Positions 43,369 to 44,780 of a DNA stretch of 44,780 bases are shown here, piece by piece. Each line of letters begins with the position of its first letter. Position 1 is the first letter of the stretch. Source of the stretch: Flammeovirgaceae bacterium BBD 1991-12 (GTDB taxonomy: Bacteria > Bacteroidota > Bacteroidia > Cytophagales > Cyclobacteriaceae); assembly GCA_001657315.1 (NCBI GenBank), contig LYSV01000042.1:1-44780 (forward strand), given 5' to 3'. Under the pieces are notes generated by a model. That model was not told the origin of the DNA and did no database searches. It worked only from the letters and a program-made list of their open reading frames with translations. The position numbers and the translations under genes are program-made.

Positions 43369-44766
43369 ATGTCTGCCGGAGTGTATGCCATATTTGACAT
43401 TGGGAAAACACATAAAAAGTTTCTCCTGTTCGATCACCAGTATCGGGTAATTTCAGAAGAAACGCAGGCCTTTCCGGAGACAACAGATGAGGATGGTTTT
43501 CCCTGTGATGATCTGAATGCCATTGTGAGCTGGATATATGCATCACTTAAAGCAGCCTCCGCTGAGTTTAACATTACAAAACTGAACTTCAGCACCTATG
43601 GCGCAAGTATGGTTCATCTGAACCGGAACGGCGAACCTCTGACCTCTCTCTATAATTATTTAAAACCTATGCCGAAGGAGGTAGAAAAAGAGTTTTATTC
43701 AAAATATGGTCCAAAAAGTGATTTTGAAAGGATCACTGCCTCCCCTGCCCTTGGCATGCTCAATTCCGGTTTACAGCTCTACTGGTTAAAAAAGACCCGA
43801 CCCGATGTTTTTAATAAAATTGATCAGACCCTGCATTTTCCAAACTACCTGAGCTATCTGTTCACACGAAAAGCAGTTGCTGAAAAGACAAGCCTCGGCT
43901 GCCATACCGCCATGTGGGATTTTGACAGAAATCAGTATCATGCGTGGGTCAGTAAGGAAGGTCTCACAGGCAGACTACCGTCCATACAGGCAGGTACCGA
44001 AATGATCACCGCAAAGATACATGACAGGGAGACAGACTGTGGAACCGGGCTGCACGATAGCTCTGCCGCATTGGTTCCGTATCAGCTGTATACTGATGAT
44101 CCCTTTGTACTGCTGTCCACAGGTACGTGGAACATTGCGTTGAACCCCTTTTGTTCCGGGCGGCCACTCACACAGGATGAATTGGATAATGACACCCTGT
44201 ATTTCATGAATTATAAAGGGGATCCTGTGAAGGCCAACCGTCTTTTTCTGGGAAATGAACATGACCGGCAAAACCAAATACTATGTACGCACTTTCACAG
44301 ATCCCGGAAGTATCACCGGGGAATCGTTCCTGACCACCACCTGTTGACCCAACTGGGCTTTGATGGTGATCTTAAACAGCACCTCGCAGGTAGCGACACC
44401 AGCCTCAGCCCGCTGGGTGGCGACATGGACCCAACAAAATATGATTCTTACGAGCTGGCCTACCATGCATTAAATCTGAAACTCTCCGCTTCCCAGGCGT
44501 TATCCATTGAGCGTGTATTGGAGGAAGCAGACATTTCTTCCATATATGTCAGCGGAGGTTTTATAAAAAACGAAATATTTCTGACCTTGCTCGCCACTCA
44601 TTTTGATACCCGAAATATTTACATCACCTCACTCCAGAGGGCCAGCGCGCTTGGGGCCTGTATGGTCATGTGTTCTGAACTCCACGAGAAAAGGCTCATA
44701 AGGGATCATCTAAAGGTCAGTAAAGTTCCAGGTATGGCTATTTCAAGGCAAACCCACAACACCTGA
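43369..44766 (+). CDS. rhaB: Rhamnulokinase (FGGY family carbohydrate kinase)
   Basis: The 465-residue FGGY kinase phosphorylates L-rhamnulose at C1, feeding the aldolase. The N-terminal ATP-binding start YAIFDIGKTHKKFLLFD, the sugar-site region FSTYGASMVHL, and the C-terminal LSTGTWNIALNPF and IYVSGGFIKNEIFL are family hallmarks. It is only two bases after the isomerase stop, in the same operon. Its stop at 44764-44766 lies 14 bases from the window end, so downstream partners such as a rhamnose transporter are out of view. Assignment to rhamnulose rather than another ketose rests on its operon with RhaI and RhaEW. Confidence 0.9.
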   Translation: MSAGVYAIFDIGKTHKKFLLFDHQYRVISEETQAFPETTDEDGFPCDDLNAIVSWIYASLKAASAEFNITKLNFSTYGASMVHLNRNGEPLTSLYNYLKPMPKEVEKEFYSKYGPKSDFERITASPALGMLNSGLQLYWLKKTRPDVFNKIDQTLHFPNYLSYLFTRKAVAEKTSLGCHTAMWDFDRNQYHAWVSKEGLTGRLPSIQAGTEMITAKIHDRETDCGTGLHDSSAALVPYQLYTDDPFVLLSTGTWNIALNPFCSGRPLTQDELDNDTLYFMNYKGDPVKANRLFLGNEHDRQNQILCTHFHRSRKYHRGIVPDHHLLTQLGFDGDLKQHLAGSDTSLSPLGGDMDPTKYDSYELAYHALNLKLSASQALSIERVLEEADISSIYVSGGFIKNEIFLTLLATHFDTRNIYITSLQRASALGACMVMCSELHEKRLIRDHLKVSKVPGMAISRQTHNT

Positions 44767-44780
44767 GCATCTTCTCGGGT

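Overview
The window is Bacteroidota chromosomal DNA, probably from a Cytophagales-like organism. The evidence is a SusC/SusD pair under an ECF sigma/FecR control unit, many exported lipoproteins, a type IX (Por) secretion C-terminal domain, weak ribosome binding sites and moderate GC. Exact taxonomy cannot be read from the sequence alone. No rRNA, tRNA, CRISPR array or intact insertion sequence was found.

Layout. Positions 1-3900 are a loosely packed edge: the 3' end of an unrecognised gene, a TIG-type lipoprotein gene bracketed by two copies of a short non-coding repeat, and a lipoprotein resembling phosphatidylserine decarboxylase. From 3915 to 13023, all on the minus strand, lies a monosaccharide-use cluster. 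In transcription order it encodes an enolase-superfamily acid-sugar dehydratase, an SDR dehydrogenase, a zinc-family dehydrogenase, a sodium/sugar symporter, a lipoprotein with two mutarotase-like domains, a GH29 fucosidase, a MaoC-type hydratase and a second GH29. An AraC-family activator gene (13127-13978, plus strand) diverges from its head.

From 13997 to 37167, also on the minus strand, is a polysaccharide utilization locus (PUL). In transcription order it encodes ECF sigma, FecR anti-sigma, SusC, SusD, a 1573-residue protein with six jelly-roll-like repeats and a type IX sorting domain, two S1 sulfatases, a GH43-like beta-propeller enzyme, a TlpA-type thioredoxin, and two GH78 alpha-L-rhamnosidases. 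After a frameshifted VapB-type antitoxin remnant (37538-37788) comes a rhamnose module. A 2H phosphoesterase and a GntR-type regulator lie on the minus strand. Diverging from them on the plus strand are the genes for the bifunctional rhamnulose-phosphate aldolase/lactaldehyde dehydrogenase, L-rhamnose isomerase and rhamnulokinase.

How it fits together (inference). SusCD and the repeat protein would capture a sulfated glycan bearing L-rhamnose and L-fucose. Sulfatases, GH78, GH29 and GH43-like enzymes would release the sugars outside the cytoplasm. The mutarotase and symporter would pass a 6-deoxysugar inward. Rhamnose is then used by isomerization, phosphorylation and aldol cleavage, while a second sugar, most likely L-fucose, is oxidized through an acid-sugar route that is incomplete here. 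The most unusual parts are the six-repeat secreted protein, the double-domain mutarotase lipoprotein, the MaoC gene embedded between fucosidases, the exported decarboxylase-like protein, and a sulfatase with a non-standard active-site motif.
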